Below, one piece after another: positions 18,394 through 28,060 of a stretch of 64,000 nucleotides of DNA. How positions within the stretch are numbered: position 1 is the stretch's first letter; every line of letters starts with the position of its first letter. The notes beneath the pieces are model-generated. The model was not told the DNA's origin. It was given only the letters and a program-made list of their open reading frames with translations, and made no database searches. Location of the stretch: assembly GCA_937957915.1 (NCBI GenBank), contig CALGNZ010000040.1:54824-118823 (forward strand), written 5' to 3'. The DNA is from an uncultured Granulosicoccaceae bacterium (lineage in GTDB: Bacteria; Pseudomonadota; Gammaproteobacteria; Granulosicoccales; Granulosicoccaceae). The position numbers and the translations under genes were made by a program.

Positions 18394-21300
18394 ATGATTA
18401 ATAAATACAAAGATATAACAGCACAATTGGCCAATCGCATCCTTTTGCTGGATGGCGCGATGGGAACAATGATTCAGCAACACAAGCTGGACGAGCGCGA
18501 TTTTCGGGGCAGTAGATTTGCCGATCACGATAGTGATTTACGCGGCAATAACGACCTCCTGAGTCTGTCCCAGCCCGAATTGATCAGCCAGATTCACCGT
18601 GACTACCTGGCGGCCGGTGCAGACATTATCGAAACAAACACATTCAACGCTACGCGCATTGCAATGTCCGATTACCAACTCGAAGCGCAGGTGCCTGAAC
18701 TCAATGAAACCAGTGCCCGGCTCGCTCGCACCGCTGCTGACGAATTTAGTACCAGCGAAAAGCCACGCTATGTTGCCGGCGTGCTGGGGCCAACCAATCG
18801 CACGGCATCAATCTCGCCCGACGTCAATGACCCGGCCTTTCGCAACGTCAGTTTCGACGAGTTAGTTAAAAACTACCGGGAATCCGCCATCGCTCTGGTC
18901 AAAGGTGGCGCTGATTTACTAATGATTGAAACCATATTCGACACTTTGAATGCGAAAGCCGCGATCTTCGCTCTCAAACAGTGGTTTGATGAGACCGGCA
19001 CAGAAATTCCGATCATGATTTCCGGCACCATCACTGATGCGTCAGGACGAACCCTGAGCGGACAAACAACCGAAGCGTTCTGGAATTCCGTGCGCCACGC
19101 TAACCCGATCTCCGTCGGGCTGAACTGTGCCTTGGGTCCGTCCGAGTTACGGCAGTATGTGGCAGAACTCTCTCGTATCGCAGACGTTGCTATTTCAGCA
19201 CACCCTAACGCGGGGCTGCCGAATGCGTTTGGTGGCTATGATGAAACCCCCGAACAAATGGCGGAGCATCTGGGCGAATGGGCCGAATCCGGCTTTCTGA
19301 ATATAGTGGGCGGCTGCTGCGGAACCACGCCAGCGCATATACAGGCATTCGCAAACGCACTGGACAACAAGTTACCCCGCGACATTCCCGCAATTGATAT
19401 CAGTTGCAGACTGGCAGGGCTGGAACCCTGCACTATCAACAGCGACAGTCTGTTCGTCAATGTCGGTGAAAGAACCAACGTTACCGGTTCGGCGGTATTT
19501 AAACGTCTGATTGTCGATGGCGACTACGAAACAGCACTTGAAGTCGCCAAACAGCAGGTCGACAACGGCGCGCAAATCATCGATATCAACATGGATGAAG
19601 GCCTGCTCGACTCAAAAGCGGCCATGCAGCGTTTTGTCAATCTAATCGCTGGTGAGCCAGATATTGCACGTGTGCCATTGATGATCGACAGCTCTAAATG
19701 GGATGTAATAGAAGCCGGCTTAAAATGCGCTCAAGGCAAATGCATCGTCAATTCTATTAGCCTGAAAGAAGGCGAGGAAGAATTTATTCGGCACGCCACG
19801 CTGTGTCGCAATCATGGCGCAGCGGTTGTGATCATGGCATTTGACGAAAATGGTCAGGCCGATAATACCGAGAGCAAAGTAAGCATTTGTACAAGAGCGT
19901 ATCGATTGCTCGTCGACCAGCTCGACTTTCCGCCGGAAGATATAATCTTCGATCCAAATATATTTGCAGTCGCAACGGGCATCGAAGAACACAACACTTA
20001 CGGGCAGTCTTTTATAGACGCTACTGCAGAAATCAAAAAAACCTTGCCTCATGCGATGGTAAGTGGCGGTGTATCAAACGTATCTTTTTCATTCCGTGGC
20101 AACAACCCCGTGCGAGAGGCAATTCACTCGGTATTTTTGTATCACGCCATTCGCAACGGCATGGATATGGGTATCGTCAACGCCGGACAGCTTGCGATCT
20201 ACCAGGATATTCCAGATGAATTGCGAGAGCGTGTAGAAGACGTTGTGCTTAATCGACGCGATGACGCAACTGATCGACTGCTGGAAATTGCCGAGGACTA
20301 TCGCGGTGATGGCAGCAAGGCAGAGGTCCAGACACAGGAATGGCGTGAACTGCCGATCAACGAACGACTGGCACACTCGCTGGTAAAGGGGATTACTGAT
20401 CACATCGAGGAAGATACAGAGGCCGCCCGATTGCAATTTGATCGGCCTCTGCAAGTCATTGAAGGCCCCCTGATGGACGGCATGAACATCGTTGGCGATT
20501 TGTTTGGTGAAGGTAAAATGTTTCTACCTCAGGTCGTTAAATCTGCTCGTGTAATGAAACGGGCGGTAGCATGGTTACTGCCGTATATGGATGCCGAGAA
20601 AGAGGGACAGGAAATAAAAAGTAACGGCAAAATCGTGATGGCTACGGTTAAAGGTGATGTGCACGATATTGGAAAAAACATCGTTGGTGTTGTACTACAG
20701 TGCAACGGCTATGATGTAATCGACCTTGGTGTCATGGTACCTGCCGAAAAAATCATTGAAACAGCTAAGCGTGAAAACGCTGACATTATAGGACTGTCCG
20801 GCCTCATTACGCCCTCCCTGGAGGAAATGTCCCAGTTTGCAAAGGAAATGCAACGGCAGAATTTATCACTGCCATTGTTAATTGGTGGCGCTACCACGTC
20901 AAAGATGCACACCGCGGTCAAGATCGCGCCACACTATAAAAACCCGGTTGTGTATGTCGCGGATGCGTCCCGCAGTGTTGGTGTGGTTTCAAAACTGTTA
21001 AGCGAAGAGCATAAGAACGATTTTCACCAGAAAGTCAGTGACGACTATGCCCGTGTCAGAGTACGTTTTGAGAATCAAAATGAAGAACGACAGCTGTTGC
21101 CATTGACCAGCGCAAGAGCAAACGCACTGAAAACAGACTGGCAAAAAAATCTGCCAACCGTACCGGCAAAGCCAGGCATACACACAATAAGCGAGCTCTC
21201 TTTTAAGGAGCTTGCCCCCTATATAGACTGGACGCCGTTTTTCCACACATGGCAATTGAAGGGAAAGTACCCTCGCATACTTGAGGATAAAAAGCTGGGA

Positions 21301-22104
21301 GAGCAGGCAAGGCAGTTGTTTGCGGATGCCGAGTCAATGATACAGCGTTTTATCGATTCACCTGATATCTCGGCACACGGGGTGTTTGGCTTGTTTCCAG
21401 CCAACTCTGTGAATGGAGAAGATATAGAAATCTACTCAGACGACGAACGGTCTTCCGTTCTGGCTACACTGCCAGGCCTGCGACAACAGGCCAGACTACC
21501 AACAGGCAAACCAAACCTTGCGCTGGCTGATTTTATCGCCCCTGCCAGCTCAGGGGTTGCTGATTACATTGGCGGCTTTGCAGTTACCGCTGGCATCGGG
21601 CTCGACAAGCTGATTAAAGAATTCGACGATGCACATGATGACTACAACAGCATCATGGCAAAGGCTATCGGTGACCGATTCGCTGAAGCTTTTGCCGAAT
21701 ATCTACACCGGCAGATCAGACAGGATCACTGGGGCTACGCCGCCGACGAAAACCTGAGCCGTGAGCAAATCATTGCAGAAAAGTATCGTGGTATCCGCCC
21801 GGCCAGCGGTTACCCCGCCTGCCCCGACCACACACAAAAGCCCGTACTATGGTCATTGCTAAACGTGGAGAAGCACACCGGTATCTCGCTGACAGAAAGC
21901 CTTGCCATGTGGCCGGCATCATCAGTCAGTGGCTGGTATTACTCACACCCTGAATCCCGCTACTTCGGCGTAGGCAAAATCGGCCAGGACCAAATAAAAG
22001 ACTACTCAAAACGACGTGATATCAAGCAAACAGTGGCTGAAAAATGGCTGGCAACCAACCTGGCCTACGAACCAGAGTCGCAAACCGCAGCTACCACATC
22101 CTGA
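18394..22104 (+). CDS. metH: Cobalamin-dependent methionine synthase
   Basis: 1236 residues, full length (E. coli MetH is about the same). It transfers a methyl group from methyltetrahydrofolate to homocysteine via cob(I)alamin. Four modules are in order. The homocysteine domain has zinc ligands C245 (GLNCALG) and C308/C309 (GGCCGTTP). The folate domain ([12 protein letters not shown], residues ~355-620) follows. The B12 domain has the DxHxxG motif with H757 as the lower ligand ([16 protein letters not shown]). The SAM-binding activation domain ends [15 protein letters not shown] and [11 protein letters not shown]. All key residues are intact. Confidence 0.97.
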   Translation: MINKYKDITAQLANRILLLDGAMGTMIQQHKLDERDFRGSRFADHDSDLRGNNDLLSLSQPELISQIHRDYLAAGADIIETNTFNATRIAMSDYQLEAQVPELNETSARLARTAADEFSTSEKPRYVAGVLGPTNRTASISPDVNDPAFRNVSFDELVKNYRESAIALVKGGADLLMIETIFDTLNAKAAIFALKQWFDETGTEIPIMISGTITDASGRTLSGQTTEAFWNSVRHANPISVGLNCALGPSELRQYVAELSRIADVAISAHPNAGLPNAFGGYDETPEQMAEHLGEWAESGFLNIVGGCCGTTPAHIQAFANALDNKLPRDIPAIDISCRLAGLEPCTINSDSLFVNVGERTNVTGSAVFKRLIVDGDYETALEVAKQQVDNGAQIIDINMDEGLLDSKAAMQRFVNLIAGEPDIARVPLMIDSSKWDVIEAGLKCAQGKCIVNSISLKEGEEEFIRHATLCRNHGAAVVIMAFDENGQADNTESKVSICTRAYRLLVDQLDFPPEDIIFDPNIFAVATGIEEHNTYGQSFIDATAEIKKTLPHAMVSGGVSNVSFSFRGNNPVREAIHSVFLYHAIRNGMDMGIVNAGQLAIYQDIPDELRERVEDVVLNRRDDATDRLLEIAEDYRGDGSKAEVQTQEWRELPINERLAHSLVKGITDHIEEDTEAARLQFDRPLQVIEGPLMDGMNIVGDLFGEGKMFLPQVVKSARVMKRAVAWLLPYMDAEKEGQEIKSNGKIVMATVKGDVHDIGKNIVGVVLQCNGYDVIDLGVMVPAEKIIETAKRENADIIGLSGLITPSLEEMSQFAKEMQRQNLSLPLLIGGATTSKMHTAVKIAPHYKNPVVYVADASRSVGVVSKLLSEEHKNDFHQKVSDDYARVRVRFENQNEERQLLPLTSARANALKTDWQKNLPTVPAKPGIHTISELSFKELAPYIDWTPFFHTWQLKGKYPRILEDKKLGEQARQLFADAESMIQRFIDSPDISAHGVFGLFPANSVNGEDIEIYSDDERSSVLATLPGLRQQARLPTGKPNLALADFIAPASSGVADYIGGFAVTAGIGLDKLIKEFDDAHDDYNSIMAKAIGDRFAEAFAEYLHRQIRQDHWGYAADENLSREQIIAEKYRGIRPASGYPACPDHTQKPVLWSLLNVEKHTGISLTESLAMWPASSVSGWYYSHPESRYFGVGKIGQDQIKDYSKRRDIKQTVAEKWLATNLAYEPESQTAATTS

Positions 22105-22675
22105 TCAGTGATACTTTAGTGCCAGCCAGTACGTAACGGGTATACGCGATGTCTAGCCACCGCGCAGAGAGCCATAGCCAAGGACACACCCGGCGGAAGC
22201 CTGCATAGCAAGAGTGAGCCATGGCGCAAACGGGCCATGGCAGTGCCGTTTTTCTCAATGGATGAGTGAACGGGGTTACTACAACGCTGCGTATGCGAGC
22301 TAGCGAGACAGAGTACCGTGGCTTTTTCGCGAGTGGAACTCTTCGCAGGCGCAGTTGCCACTGCGTGCGCTCCCGAATCAGGCCTGTAACCCTGCTCTCG
22401 CTTGCGAGATTGCAACGATGGTTGCCACAATGACTGATCGCGTGCTGCGCACTGCCCCCGTCAGGTGCGGCGGCGTCAACTACGCCTTCGATTCGCCTTT
22501 GAGCAAAGGCACAGCAGCGATTCGATTCATGTCAAAATATCCGCTTTGGCAGATCTGGAAAGAATGTCGCCTGAATTCGCATCCGGCAGTATCATCGGCA
22601 GGCACTCAGTATCATCTGCATCAGACCATCGTCCGTCCCCATCCCGCGCACCAACACTATTTCGGAAACACACAC
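22105..22675. other. Intergenic region after metH
   Basis: 571 bases with a metH terminator candidate near 22227-22252 and no convincing gene. An open frame continues upstream of the next gene to 22355, but its extra N-terminus (~107 residues) is unlike any SnoaL protein and overlaps this structured G/C-rich region, so it was not accepted. The octamer GCCATGGC occurs twice (22218-22225, 22233-22240). Confidence 0.45.
22227..22252 (+). terminator. Rho-independent terminator of metH
   Basis: The stem AAACGG/CCGTTT (22227-22232 and 22245-22250) encloses a loop with a nested GCCATGGC palindrome and is followed directly by further Ts (CCGTTTTTCTC). It lies 123 bases downstream of the metH stop. 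Confidence 0.6.
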
Positions 22676-23203
22676 ATGAAAGGAACCAGACCCGTACAAG
22701 CTGCCCTGTCGAAAGACACCGATCTATCGAAAACCGAGGAGACTCGCGCAGTCATCGAGTCAATGGTCGATGGTCTTAACGATCATCGTATCAGCGACAT
22801 TGGCGAGTTTTTCAGTGAGGCTTTCAGATGGATGGGCAATACCGGTTGCGGTACCAAGAACGGTCTGCGCGAATTTCAGGACAACTGGCAAAAACCCTTT
22901 CAAGCGGCATTTAGTGACAAGGTTTGCATTGATGAAGCAAGACTCTATATGGGGGAATGGGCAGCCGCATTCGGGCGTCAGGAAGCCATTCATAGCGGCA
23001 GCTTTATGGGAATTGAAGCCACCGGCAAAAAAGTCGAAATCCGCTATATGGATTTTTGGCAGGTTAAAGACGGGAAAATTACCGACAACTGGGTAATGGT
23101 CGATTTCCCGCATGTCATGGCTCAACTCGGTGTCGATGTTTTTAATGGCGAAGGATGGGAGGCCTACGACAGAGGGGATCGCCAGCCTCCGCGTCCGTTT
23201 TGA
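22676..23203 (+). CDS. SnoaL-like (NTF2-fold) ester cyclase family protein
   Basis: 175 residues from the ATG at 22676. The pattern VIESMVDGLNDHRISDIGEFFSEAFRWMG ... GLREFQDNWQKPFQAAF ... VEIRYMDFWQVKDGKITDNWVMVDFPHVMAQLGVDVF is that of SnoaL-like polyketide cyclase homologues. In these an NTF2 cone fold binds a small hydrophobic molecule, and the D/E-W/F-x-W-x-x-x-x-G-K-I-x-D motif near the C-terminus is typical. It is followed 97 bases later by a protein made of two related domains, and the two probably act together. Substrate unknown. Confidence 0.8.
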   Translation: MKGTRPVQAALSKDTDLSKTEETRAVIESMVDGLNDHRISDIGEFFSEAFRWMGNTGCGTKNGLREFQDNWQKPFQAAFSDKVCIDEARLYMGEWAAAFGRQEAIHSGSFMGIEATGKKVEIRYMDFWQVKDGKITDNWVMVDFPHVMAQLGVDVFNGEGWEAYDRGDRQPPRPF

Positions 23204-23300
23204 TAGCTATAGCCTCATGAGGCAACGCCACCGCAGGTACTGTAAGAATAACAGCCAACCCCGGGTTGCTGGCAACTAACCACTGATTGACGACAAAGCC

Positions 23301-24371
23301 ATGCCCATGGATTCTTCGCAACAAGCCAAATCTCTGCTTGCACCAATACGCACTGCAATGCGTGACTTTGATTCAGAGCCTGTTCGTGCCGCACTGCGCT
23401 GTGCTATTTCATCAGACGCCAGAATATGCATGCCGCATCCACTCGGAATTCTACAGGGTCCTGATGCCCTCTATGATGAAGTCTATGCACCGCTATTTTT
23501 TGCCTTTCCGGACCTGGAAAAGCGCGACTATATTGTAATCAGCGGAGTGTCAGATCACCAACAATGGGTTGGCTGTGCCGGATGTTACATGGGAACCTTC
23601 ACCAATCACTGGCTCGACATACCCTCAACCGGCCATATTGCACAAATGCGTTTCCACGAATTCTATCGCATAGAAAACAACAAGGTGGTGGAAGTCCAGG
23701 CGCTTTGGGACATTCCGGAAGTGATGATGCAGGCTGATGCCTGGCCGATGGCCCCGAGCCTGGGCAAAGAGTGGAATGTACCAGCACCCGCCACTCAGGA
23801 TGCACTGAGGACTGAGCCTTACTGCGGCCCGCAAAGCGAGCAAAGCCTGCAGCATGTATTGAATATGCTCACCGCCATGGTTCGCTATCCGTCGCAGGGC
23901 GGTCCGGAGGTCATGGAGCTTGAGAAGTACTGGCACCCGCGCTTCAACTGGTATGGCCCGGCCGGAATTGGCAGCGGGCGCGGCATCGCCGGCTTTCGAC
24001 GATGGCATCAGATTCCTTTCCTGAACGCCATGCCTGACCGCGGCCAGCATGATGATCAGGTGAACTTTCACTTTTTTGCAGATGGTAACTACGTTGCTGT
24101 CACTGGCTGGCCTAATATGATGCAGACAATCAGTGACGATGGCTGGATGGGCATTGCACCGACCAATACAACAATCAATCTGAAAAGCCTTGATTTTTGG
24201 CGGCTGGAAAACAACCTGATTCGCGAAAACTGGGTACTGGTCGATCTGCTGGATGTCTACAGACAAGTTGGAGTCGACGTTTTCAGCAGGCTCAAAGAGT
24301 TCAATAAGGCACGAACCGGGTTTGACCCCGAGACCGGGGTGTCGTTGCAGCAGTTGCCTGCACGTGAATAG
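23301..24371 (+). CDS. Protein with two tandem SnoaL-like domains
   Basis: 356 residues. Two NTF2-fold SnoaL-like halves can be seen. The first (about 10-145) ends MRFHEFYRIENNKVVEVQALWDIPEVMMQADAW. The second (about 185-330) has MELEKYWHPRFNWYGPAGIGSGRGIAGFRRWHQIPFLNAMPDR and ends LDFWRLENNLIRENWVLVDLLDVYRQVGVDVF. The second half closely resembles the single-domain neighbour upstream (NWVxVDxxxVxxQxGVDVF), so duplication and fusion are likely. Tandem SnoaL genes of this kind often sit in small-molecule catabolic loci; no substrate can be named. Confidence 0.78.
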   Translation: MPMDSSQQAKSLLAPIRTAMRDFDSEPVRAALRCAISSDARICMPHPLGILQGPDALYDEVYAPLFFAFPDLEKRDYIVISGVSDHQQWVGCAGCYMGTFTNHWLDIPSTGHIAQMRFHEFYRIENNKVVEVQALWDIPEVMMQADAWPMAPSLGKEWNVPAPATQDALRTEPYCGPQSEQSLQHVLNMLTAMVRYPSQGGPEVMELEKYWHPRFNWYGPAGIGSGRGIAGFRRWHQIPFLNAMPDRGQHDDQVNFHFFADGNYVAVTGWPNMMQTISDDGWMGIAPTNTTINLKSLDFWRLENNLIRENWVLVDLLDVYRQVGVDVFSRLKEFNKARTGFDPETGVSLQQLPARE

Positions 24372-24633
24372 ATGATCAACAGATGACGTTGTCTTGAGAA
24401 TACATTTGACGATTCAGCGTCTGGTCATTGCAACTGCGATACTGTGATGGCGTCAACGTTTAGGACTCGCTGGATAACCACGGAGTCAGAACCAGTTACC
24501 CGCAGCCCGGATCGTTCGCGGCAGCAGCCAGGCAAGCACTAACACTCAAGCCATCTGCCAACCCTGCCCCACCTTTCGACCTTGACATGCGTTTTTGCTG
24601 GCGTAACCTGTTTCGGAACCGCTTACTGTAATT

Positions 24634-25398
24634 ATGATTTGCTCTGACACACTACCCTGCAGCCTGGCCTTTCGAGCTTTTATTGTCGGCTTTTGCATGC
24701 TGCTTGTTACTCCGTCAATACAAGCGCAAACCAAAACACAATCATTTCAAATACAATACGCCGCAGAAAACGACTACATCTCCGCAGGTACGGCCAACTG
24801 GTCATTGACCAATGACGACAATCGCTGGGTGATGCAGCTATCAACTTCACCAAGCAGACTGGTTCGCATGGCAGGTGTTGGGAAAGTGGTCGAAACTACT
24901 GTGCTAAACGCAATTGACCCACCCTTTAAAGCAATTTCCTACAGCTACGCTGACAGCAAAAGAAAAAGGAAAAGCTACAGTGCAGCCCTATCAGATAGTG
25001 GCGACGAAATAGTCATTACCCGGTCTGATCAAACAATCACTATCCCTGCAAGTGAAGGCAGCGTCATTGATCGGCTATCAGCAACATTGGCAGTCTCGTC
25101 GGAGTTAACGGTGAATCCAGACTTTGAAAGTCTGAAGTTCACCGTGCTTGATCGTAACGGTGTTAGAGATATGGTTTTTAATAACCTTGGCAAGGAGACG
25201 ATTAAGCTCGGCAAAAACACTATTGACACCTACGTTGTTGAAAGCGGCCGCCCCGGAAGCTCACGAATAACCCGAACCTGGTTTGCATCAATTGGTGATA
25301 CTGAAAAAAAACACAGGCCCCTGCCAGTAAAGATTGAACAGTATAAAAACAATGACCTGGTTCTACGTCTGTCGCTGATCAAATACACGTTGAACTAG
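24634..25398 (+). CDS. Periplasmic DUF3108 family protein
   Basis: 254 residues with a signal peptide (LAFRAFIVGFCMLLVTPSIQAQ). The mature chain is beta-rich: FQIQYAAENDYISAGTANWSLTNDDNRWVMQLSTSP, then a YVVESGRPGSSRITRTWFASIGDTEKKHRPLPVKIEQY ending. This is the DUF3108 pattern of envelope proteins with no known activity (T-W-x-A ... LPVKIE near the C-terminus). It is the last protein gene before the RNA array and reads toward it. An unrelated 262-base gap precedes it. Confidence 0.75.
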   Translation: MICSDTLPCSLAFRAFIVGFCMLLVTPSIQAQTKTQSFQIQYAAENDYISAGTANWSLTNDDNRWVMQLSTSPSRLVRMAGVGKVVETTVLNAIDPPFKAISYSYADSKRKRKSYSAALSDSGDEIVITRSDQTITIPASEGSVIDRLSATLAVSSELTVNPDFESLKFTVLDRNGVRDMVFNNLGKETIKLGKNTIDTYVVESGRPGSSRITRTWFASIGDTEKKHRPLPVKIEQYKNNDLVLRLSLIKYTLN

Positions 25399-25573
25399 CC
25401 TGCTGCACCAGGCAACAGAGACATTTGAGTCGACCGGGAAATGCGTTTCAATTCTAACGCACTCCATTCCAACTCCATAAACGGCGTACCTTCCTCCGAT
25501 AGCGTTTCGCCCGCACATAGATTGAGATTTTCCCCAATCGGCCCAGCGCCAGCCAAATTGAGGTTCTGACTAC

Positions 25574-25589
25574 TGGCCTGTACATTGCA
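25574..25589 (+). promoter_or_regulatory. Sigma-54 promoter, unit 1
   Basis: TGGCCTGTACATTGCA, preceded by C. GG (-24) at 25575-25576 and GC (-12) at 25587-25588 have the obligatory ten-base spacing. It predicts a start near 25600, about 165 bases before the aptamer of the same unit. Confidence 0.8.
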
Positions 25590-25599
25590 GGTATCAGAT

Positions 25600-25955
25600 T
25601 GCAGCGATTCTACGCTCGAACAGTACCCGGTTCGAGCATAGAGCCTAAAGGTAAACCTTCAGCCCACATCGGATGTGGAGGACGAGGTCACATCGGAAGT
25701 CGTAACTGACGTGTTTGCCAGTGCTCACAACACCTTGTGTTCACTACCAGGTTACCGCTGCAGATAAAGGCAAAACCTTCGAAAGGGGGTGACGCAAAGC
25801 TTCTGGTCTACGGGATCTATTCCTACGACAGCAGAGCCGCCTTAAAAAGACGCAAGGATGTGTCTTAAGGATTATTTCAGCGATAGGGACATCGCCGTGT
25901 TTAATCCGAAAGGGCTGCTATATCTGCAAAAAAGGACGCCTGCCACCCCGCCTTA
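25600..25955 (+). ncRNA. Array RNA, unit 1: GGA-hairpin RNA with internal c-di-GMP-I aptamer
   Basis: Ends are approximate: the start is set 12 bases after the -12 element, and the end is at the GCCACCCCGCCTT tail. In order it has: an 8-bp stem-loop with an ACCCG loop (25614-25637); hairpin CCACA-tcGGA-TGTGG (25664-25678); a weaker GGA at 25695; a plain CACAA/TTGTG hairpin; the GEMM-I aptamer (25766-25842); hairpin 25847-25866 with loop AGGA on the stem AAGACGCA/TGTGTCTT; and a closing stem GGATTA/TAATCC (25869-25874/25902-25907) around hairpin GCGAT-AGGGAC-ATCGC. GGA in hairpin loops is the CsrA/RsmA binding mark. A 67-codon frame inside it starts within a hairpin and is not conserved between units, so it was not called. 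Confidence 0.75.
25766..25842 (+). promoter_or_regulatory. Cyclic-di-GMP-I (GEMM-I) riboswitch aptamer, unit 1
   Basis: It shows the conserved GEMM-I parts in order: P1 strand AGGC and GGCAAA; arm ACCTTC-GAAA-GGGGGT with the GNRA tetraloop; the invariant GACGCAAAGC; the receptor arm (TCTAC ... TACGACAGC); and closing GCCT. The ligand-contacting GGCAAA and GACGCAAAGC blocks are intact, as in c-di-GMP binders. No gene follows. Confidence 0.88.
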
Positions 25956-26418
25956 TCTTGCACCGGTTTCGATCTGCCTTGCTAAAGTATCTTTCTATTA
26001 CGCATCCAGACCGTTGACTCAATGCGTGACAAGCCAGTCAAGCAAAACCAATTGTCACTAAAGACTCAATTACCCGGTGATCAGCTTGCCTGCTAGATTG
26101 AAAGTCATCTATGCGCCTGGCTTGCCGTACCTGCGCATTAGCACACCAATATCGTATTTCCCTGCAGCGTTCACTGACTCAGAATCACAGATGGTCAAAA
26201 TTTCGGCGACGGTCACACCAGAAAATTGACAGACCCCGCTGCCGAATTCACGATTTAGATTGGGGAGCACATTGTCTATTGGGCCAGAGTAGGAATTTCC
26301 ACCCGGTTTCGCTGCAAATCTACCGCTATAAGAATGCATTCAGCCCCATCAATAAAAATAAGGCAACGTTCACACACCTAAGGTGACACATTCAGCAGAA
26401 AGCCGCCTTTTTGTGAAT
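25956..26418. other. Spacer between array units 1 and 2
   Basis: 463 bases with no convincing gene on either strand; a 76-codon minus-strand frame (26109-26339) has no recognisable domain or start signal. This is where enhancer sites for a sigma-54 activator of unit 2 would be expected, but no motif shared with the other spacers could be fixed by eye. Confidence 0.4.
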
Positions 26419-26434
26419 TGGCCCGTCGATTGCA
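26419..26434 (+). promoter_or_regulatory. Sigma-54 promoter, unit 2
   Basis: TGGCCCGTCGATTGCA, preceded by T. GG at 26420-26421 and GC at 26432-26433 have exact -24/-12 spacing. The predicted start is near 26445. Confidence 0.8.
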
Positions 26435-26444
26435 CCTGTATAAA

Positions 26445-26780
26445 TGCGATTAACAGCAAACACTATCACCTGGTGTTCGCCCGTTACAGTACAGAACACA
26501 GACGGCATTCACATTGGACGTGAACGGCGTGCTCCACCGGAAGAGCGCCGCACTCGTGGACTGTAAGCAGCAACTCGCTGGCTACTAACGGCTTAATCGT
26601 TGAAAAAGGCAAAACCTTCGAAAGGGGGTGACGCAAAGCTTCTGGTCTACGGGGTTATCCCTACGACAGCAGAGCCGCCTAAACGACGCATGGATGTGTT
26701 CGTCGGATTGTAAGGCACATGGATGTCGCCAAGTACAATCCCGGTAGGCTTCTCTACAGAGCTTTCGCCACCCTGCCTTC
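26445..26780 (+). ncRNA. Array RNA, unit 2: GGA-hairpin RNA with internal c-di-GMP-I aptamer
   Basis: Ends are approximate. In order: 5' stem-loop AACAC/GTGTT with an ACCTG loop (26459-26477); hairpin TTCAC-attGGAc-GTGAA (26508-26524); hairpin GTGCTC-caccGGAa-GAGCGC (26529-26548); aptamer 26605-26680; hairpin 26683-26703 with loop TGGA; and a perfect 8-bp closing stem GGATTGTA/TACAATCC (26705-26712/26734-26741). The closing stem surrounds hairpin 26714-26730, whose ACATGGATGT equals the CsrA/RsmA core ACANGGAUGU. It ends near GCCACCCTGCCTT. This unit is one of the two most diverged in sequence but keeps every structural part. Confidence 0.78.
26605..26680 (+). promoter_or_regulatory. Cyclic-di-GMP-I (GEMM-I) riboswitch aptamer, unit 2
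   Basis: 76 nt. It is nearly identical to the unit 1 and unit 3 aptamers: AGGCAAA, ACCTTC-GAAA-GGGGGT, GACGCAAAGC, receptor arm with GGGGTTATCCC, TACGACAGC and closing GCCT. The flanking sequence is far less conserved than the aptamer, so the aptamer is under selection. Confidence 0.9.
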
Positions 26781-27008
26781 TCTTCACACACTGCTATAAC
26801 CGTCACACTCACCACTCTGCCCGGCGGTTCGAGTTATTGCGAAGCGAAAGTACCGATTCAGGCAAACATCCAATCGACAATTGGATCGCTTCGAGCCTGC
26901 CAATTTACCCATTCCCCGATTTCGCGCCTACTGTCCAGACTCGCGAGACTGCTGACGGCCTAAAAACCACAAAACTGTTTCCGACCACCTGCATGCATTT
27001 CCTAACAT

Positions 27009-27024
27009 TGGCCTGGCATTTGCA
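27009..27024 (+). promoter_or_regulatory. Sigma-54 promoter, unit 3
   Basis: TGGCCTGGCATTTGCA, preceded by T. GG at 27010-27011 and GC at 27022-27023 are correctly spaced. The predicted start is near 27035, at the GCGGTAGACAGCACC block shared with units 4 and 5. Confidence 0.8.
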
Positions 27025-27034
27025 ACAATCCAGG

Positions 27035-27349
27035 TGCGGTAGACAGCACCATCTTCAACCGGATGGCATGCAACGTCTCTGGCAATTGTCTCCAGATTTC
27101 ACAACGGATGTGGAATGACCTGTCACATTGGAAGTGAATGAGATACGCGCCAATGCGAGATGGTTTATCGTAGAAAAAGGCAAAACCTTCGAAAGGGGGT
27201 GACGCAAAGCTTCTGGTCTACGGGGTTATCCCTACGACAGCAGAGCCGCCTGAAGCGACGCAAGGACGTGTCGCTGGATTGTCTCGGCACAGGGAATGTG
27301 GCCGTCAACAATTCCATAGGCTCGCTTGAGTTTTGCCCACCCTGCCTTT
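27035..27349 (+). ncRNA. Array RNA, unit 3: GGA-hairpin RNA with internal c-di-GMP-I aptamer
   Basis: Ends are approximate. In order: 5' stem-loop CCATC/GATGG with an AACCG loop (27049-27066); hairpin TTTCACA-acGGA-TGTGGAA (27097-27115); hairpin TCAC-attGGAa-GTGA (27123-27137); aptamer 27176-27251; hairpin 27254-27275 with an AAGGA loop on an 8-bp stem; and closing stem GGATTGT/ACAATTC (27276-27282/27308-27314). The closing stem encloses hairpin CGGCACA-GGGAA-TGTgGCCG (27285-27304). It ends near CCACCCTGCCTTT. No frame in it has a credible start. Confidence 0.78.
27176..27251 (+). promoter_or_regulatory. Cyclic-di-GMP-I (GEMM-I) riboswitch aptamer, unit 3
   Basis: 76 nt. The aptamer core is the same as in unit 2 base for base apart from flanks: AGGCAAA, GAAA tetraloop arm, GACGCAAAGC, receptor arm, closing GCCT. 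It is followed three bases later by the GGA hairpin of the unit rather than by a gene. Confidence 0.9.
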
Positions 27350-27707
27350 ACCTGTTTTCTCTTGCTCTATTGTTTTTCCTCCCTCTACTGTTTTACTCCG
27401 GAACACGTTCAGTGTTCAAATCAACACTATCGTTCTAAGCCAGATAGCCGCGACTTCAAGTATCGCCTCGCTGGTTGCCCGAAGTGAAATTGTTGACAGC
27501 AATAGTTTGATTGTGTGACCGCATTATTCGTAAACCTCGCTATCCCGTGACCTCCAAAGTTTCTTATATTGCGGGACACACATACTTTAACATCGCGTGG
27601 TCGTATCAAATCTGGTCAGGCGTAATGCTCCATTGTAAAAGTCGCTCCAGGTCAACGCGTCACAGGGATATATTTCTTTAACTTAAAAACACCAAATCTG
27701 TGAGGGC
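27350..27707. other. Spacer between array units 3 and 4
   Basis: 358 bases without a gene. It opens with a pyrimidine-rich stretch containing several T-runs (27351-27395), where unit 3 transcription could end although no strong hairpin directly precedes it. The rest would hold activator sites for unit 4. Confidence 0.4.
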
Positions 27708-27723
27708 TGGCTCACACTTTGCA
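27708..27723 (+). promoter_or_regulatory. Sigma-54 promoter, unit 4
   Basis: TGGCTCACACTTTGCA, preceded by C. GG at 27709-27710 and GC at 27721-27722. It deviates from its siblings only at position 7 (A for G). The predicted start is near 27734. Confidence 0.8.
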
Positions 27724-27733
27724 ACGATACAAG

Positions 27734-28060
27734 AGCGGTAGACAGCACCACTTGTTACCTGGGTGGATAGCACATTTGGCAACCATGGTTTTCACAATGG
27801 ATGTGAAGACAAGTCATTGGATGACCGGCCACAGGAAGTGGCAAGCTGGTTGGATTCACTGCAACGATTGCAGTCAGAAATGGTGTATCGCAGACAAAGG
27901 CAAACCCTCCGAAAGGGGGTGACGCAAAGCCACTGATCTAAGGGTATTTACCTACGACAGCAGGGCTGCCTGAATCGACACAGGGATGTGTCGAACGAAT
28001 TGTATCGGCGCATGGACAGTGGTCGCAATCAATTCTAACAGGCTTACCTCCGGCATCAGC
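27734..28060 (+). ncRNA. Array RNA, unit 4: GGA-hairpin RNA with internal c-di-GMP-I aptamer
   Basis: Ends are approximate. The clearest copy. In order: 5' stem-loop CCAC/GTGG with a TTACCTGG loop (27748-27766); three consecutive GGA hairpins, TTCACA-atGGA-TGTGAA (27791-27807), GTCA-ttGGA-TGAC (27813-27825) and GCCAC-aGGAa-GTGGC (27828-27842); aptamer 27896-27971; a perfect 8-bp hairpin TCGACACA-gGGA-TGTGTCGA (27975-27994) containing ACAGGGATGT; and closing stem GAATTG/CAATTC (27997-28002/28030-28035) around a GGA hairpin (28006-28025). The three in-line hairpins look like the repeated hairpins of CsrB/RsmZ-type RNAs. The tail lacks the CCACCC motif of units 1-3. Confidence 0.8.
27896..27971 (+). 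promoter_or_regulatory. Cyclic-di-GMP-I (GEMM-I) riboswitch aptamer, unit 4
   Basis: 76 nt. The arm differs (ACCCTCC against GGGGGT) yet still pairs around GAAA. GACGCAAAGC, CTAAGGG ... CCTACGACAGC and closing GGGCTGCCT are intact. The receptor side carries the canonical CTAAG. Confidence 0.9.

Noticed and set aside
22355..22675. N-terminal extension of the SnoaL-like gene
   Set aside because: The extra ~107 residues are Arg/Pro-rich, unlike the family, and overlie a structured intergenic region.
25858..26061. 67-codon plus-strand frame inside unit 1
   Set aside because: Its ATG lies within the AAGGATGTGT hairpin loop, there is no ribosome binding site, and the frame is not kept in the other four units.
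26109..26339. 76-codon minus-strand frame between units 1 and 2
   Set aside because: No recognisable domain, no start signal, and no counterpart in other spacers.
25766..27349. Tail CACCC(T/C)GCCTT pairing with the aptamer strand GGGGGTG/AAAGGC as a switching partner
   Set aside because: Possible in units 1-3, but unit 4 lacks the tail and unit 5 does not covary (arm GGAAGTG), so the pairing is not supported.
27160..27438. 92-codon plus-strand frame spanning the unit 3 aptamer
   Set aside because: It crosses the riboswitch and two hairpins whose bases covary for pairing, not for codons.
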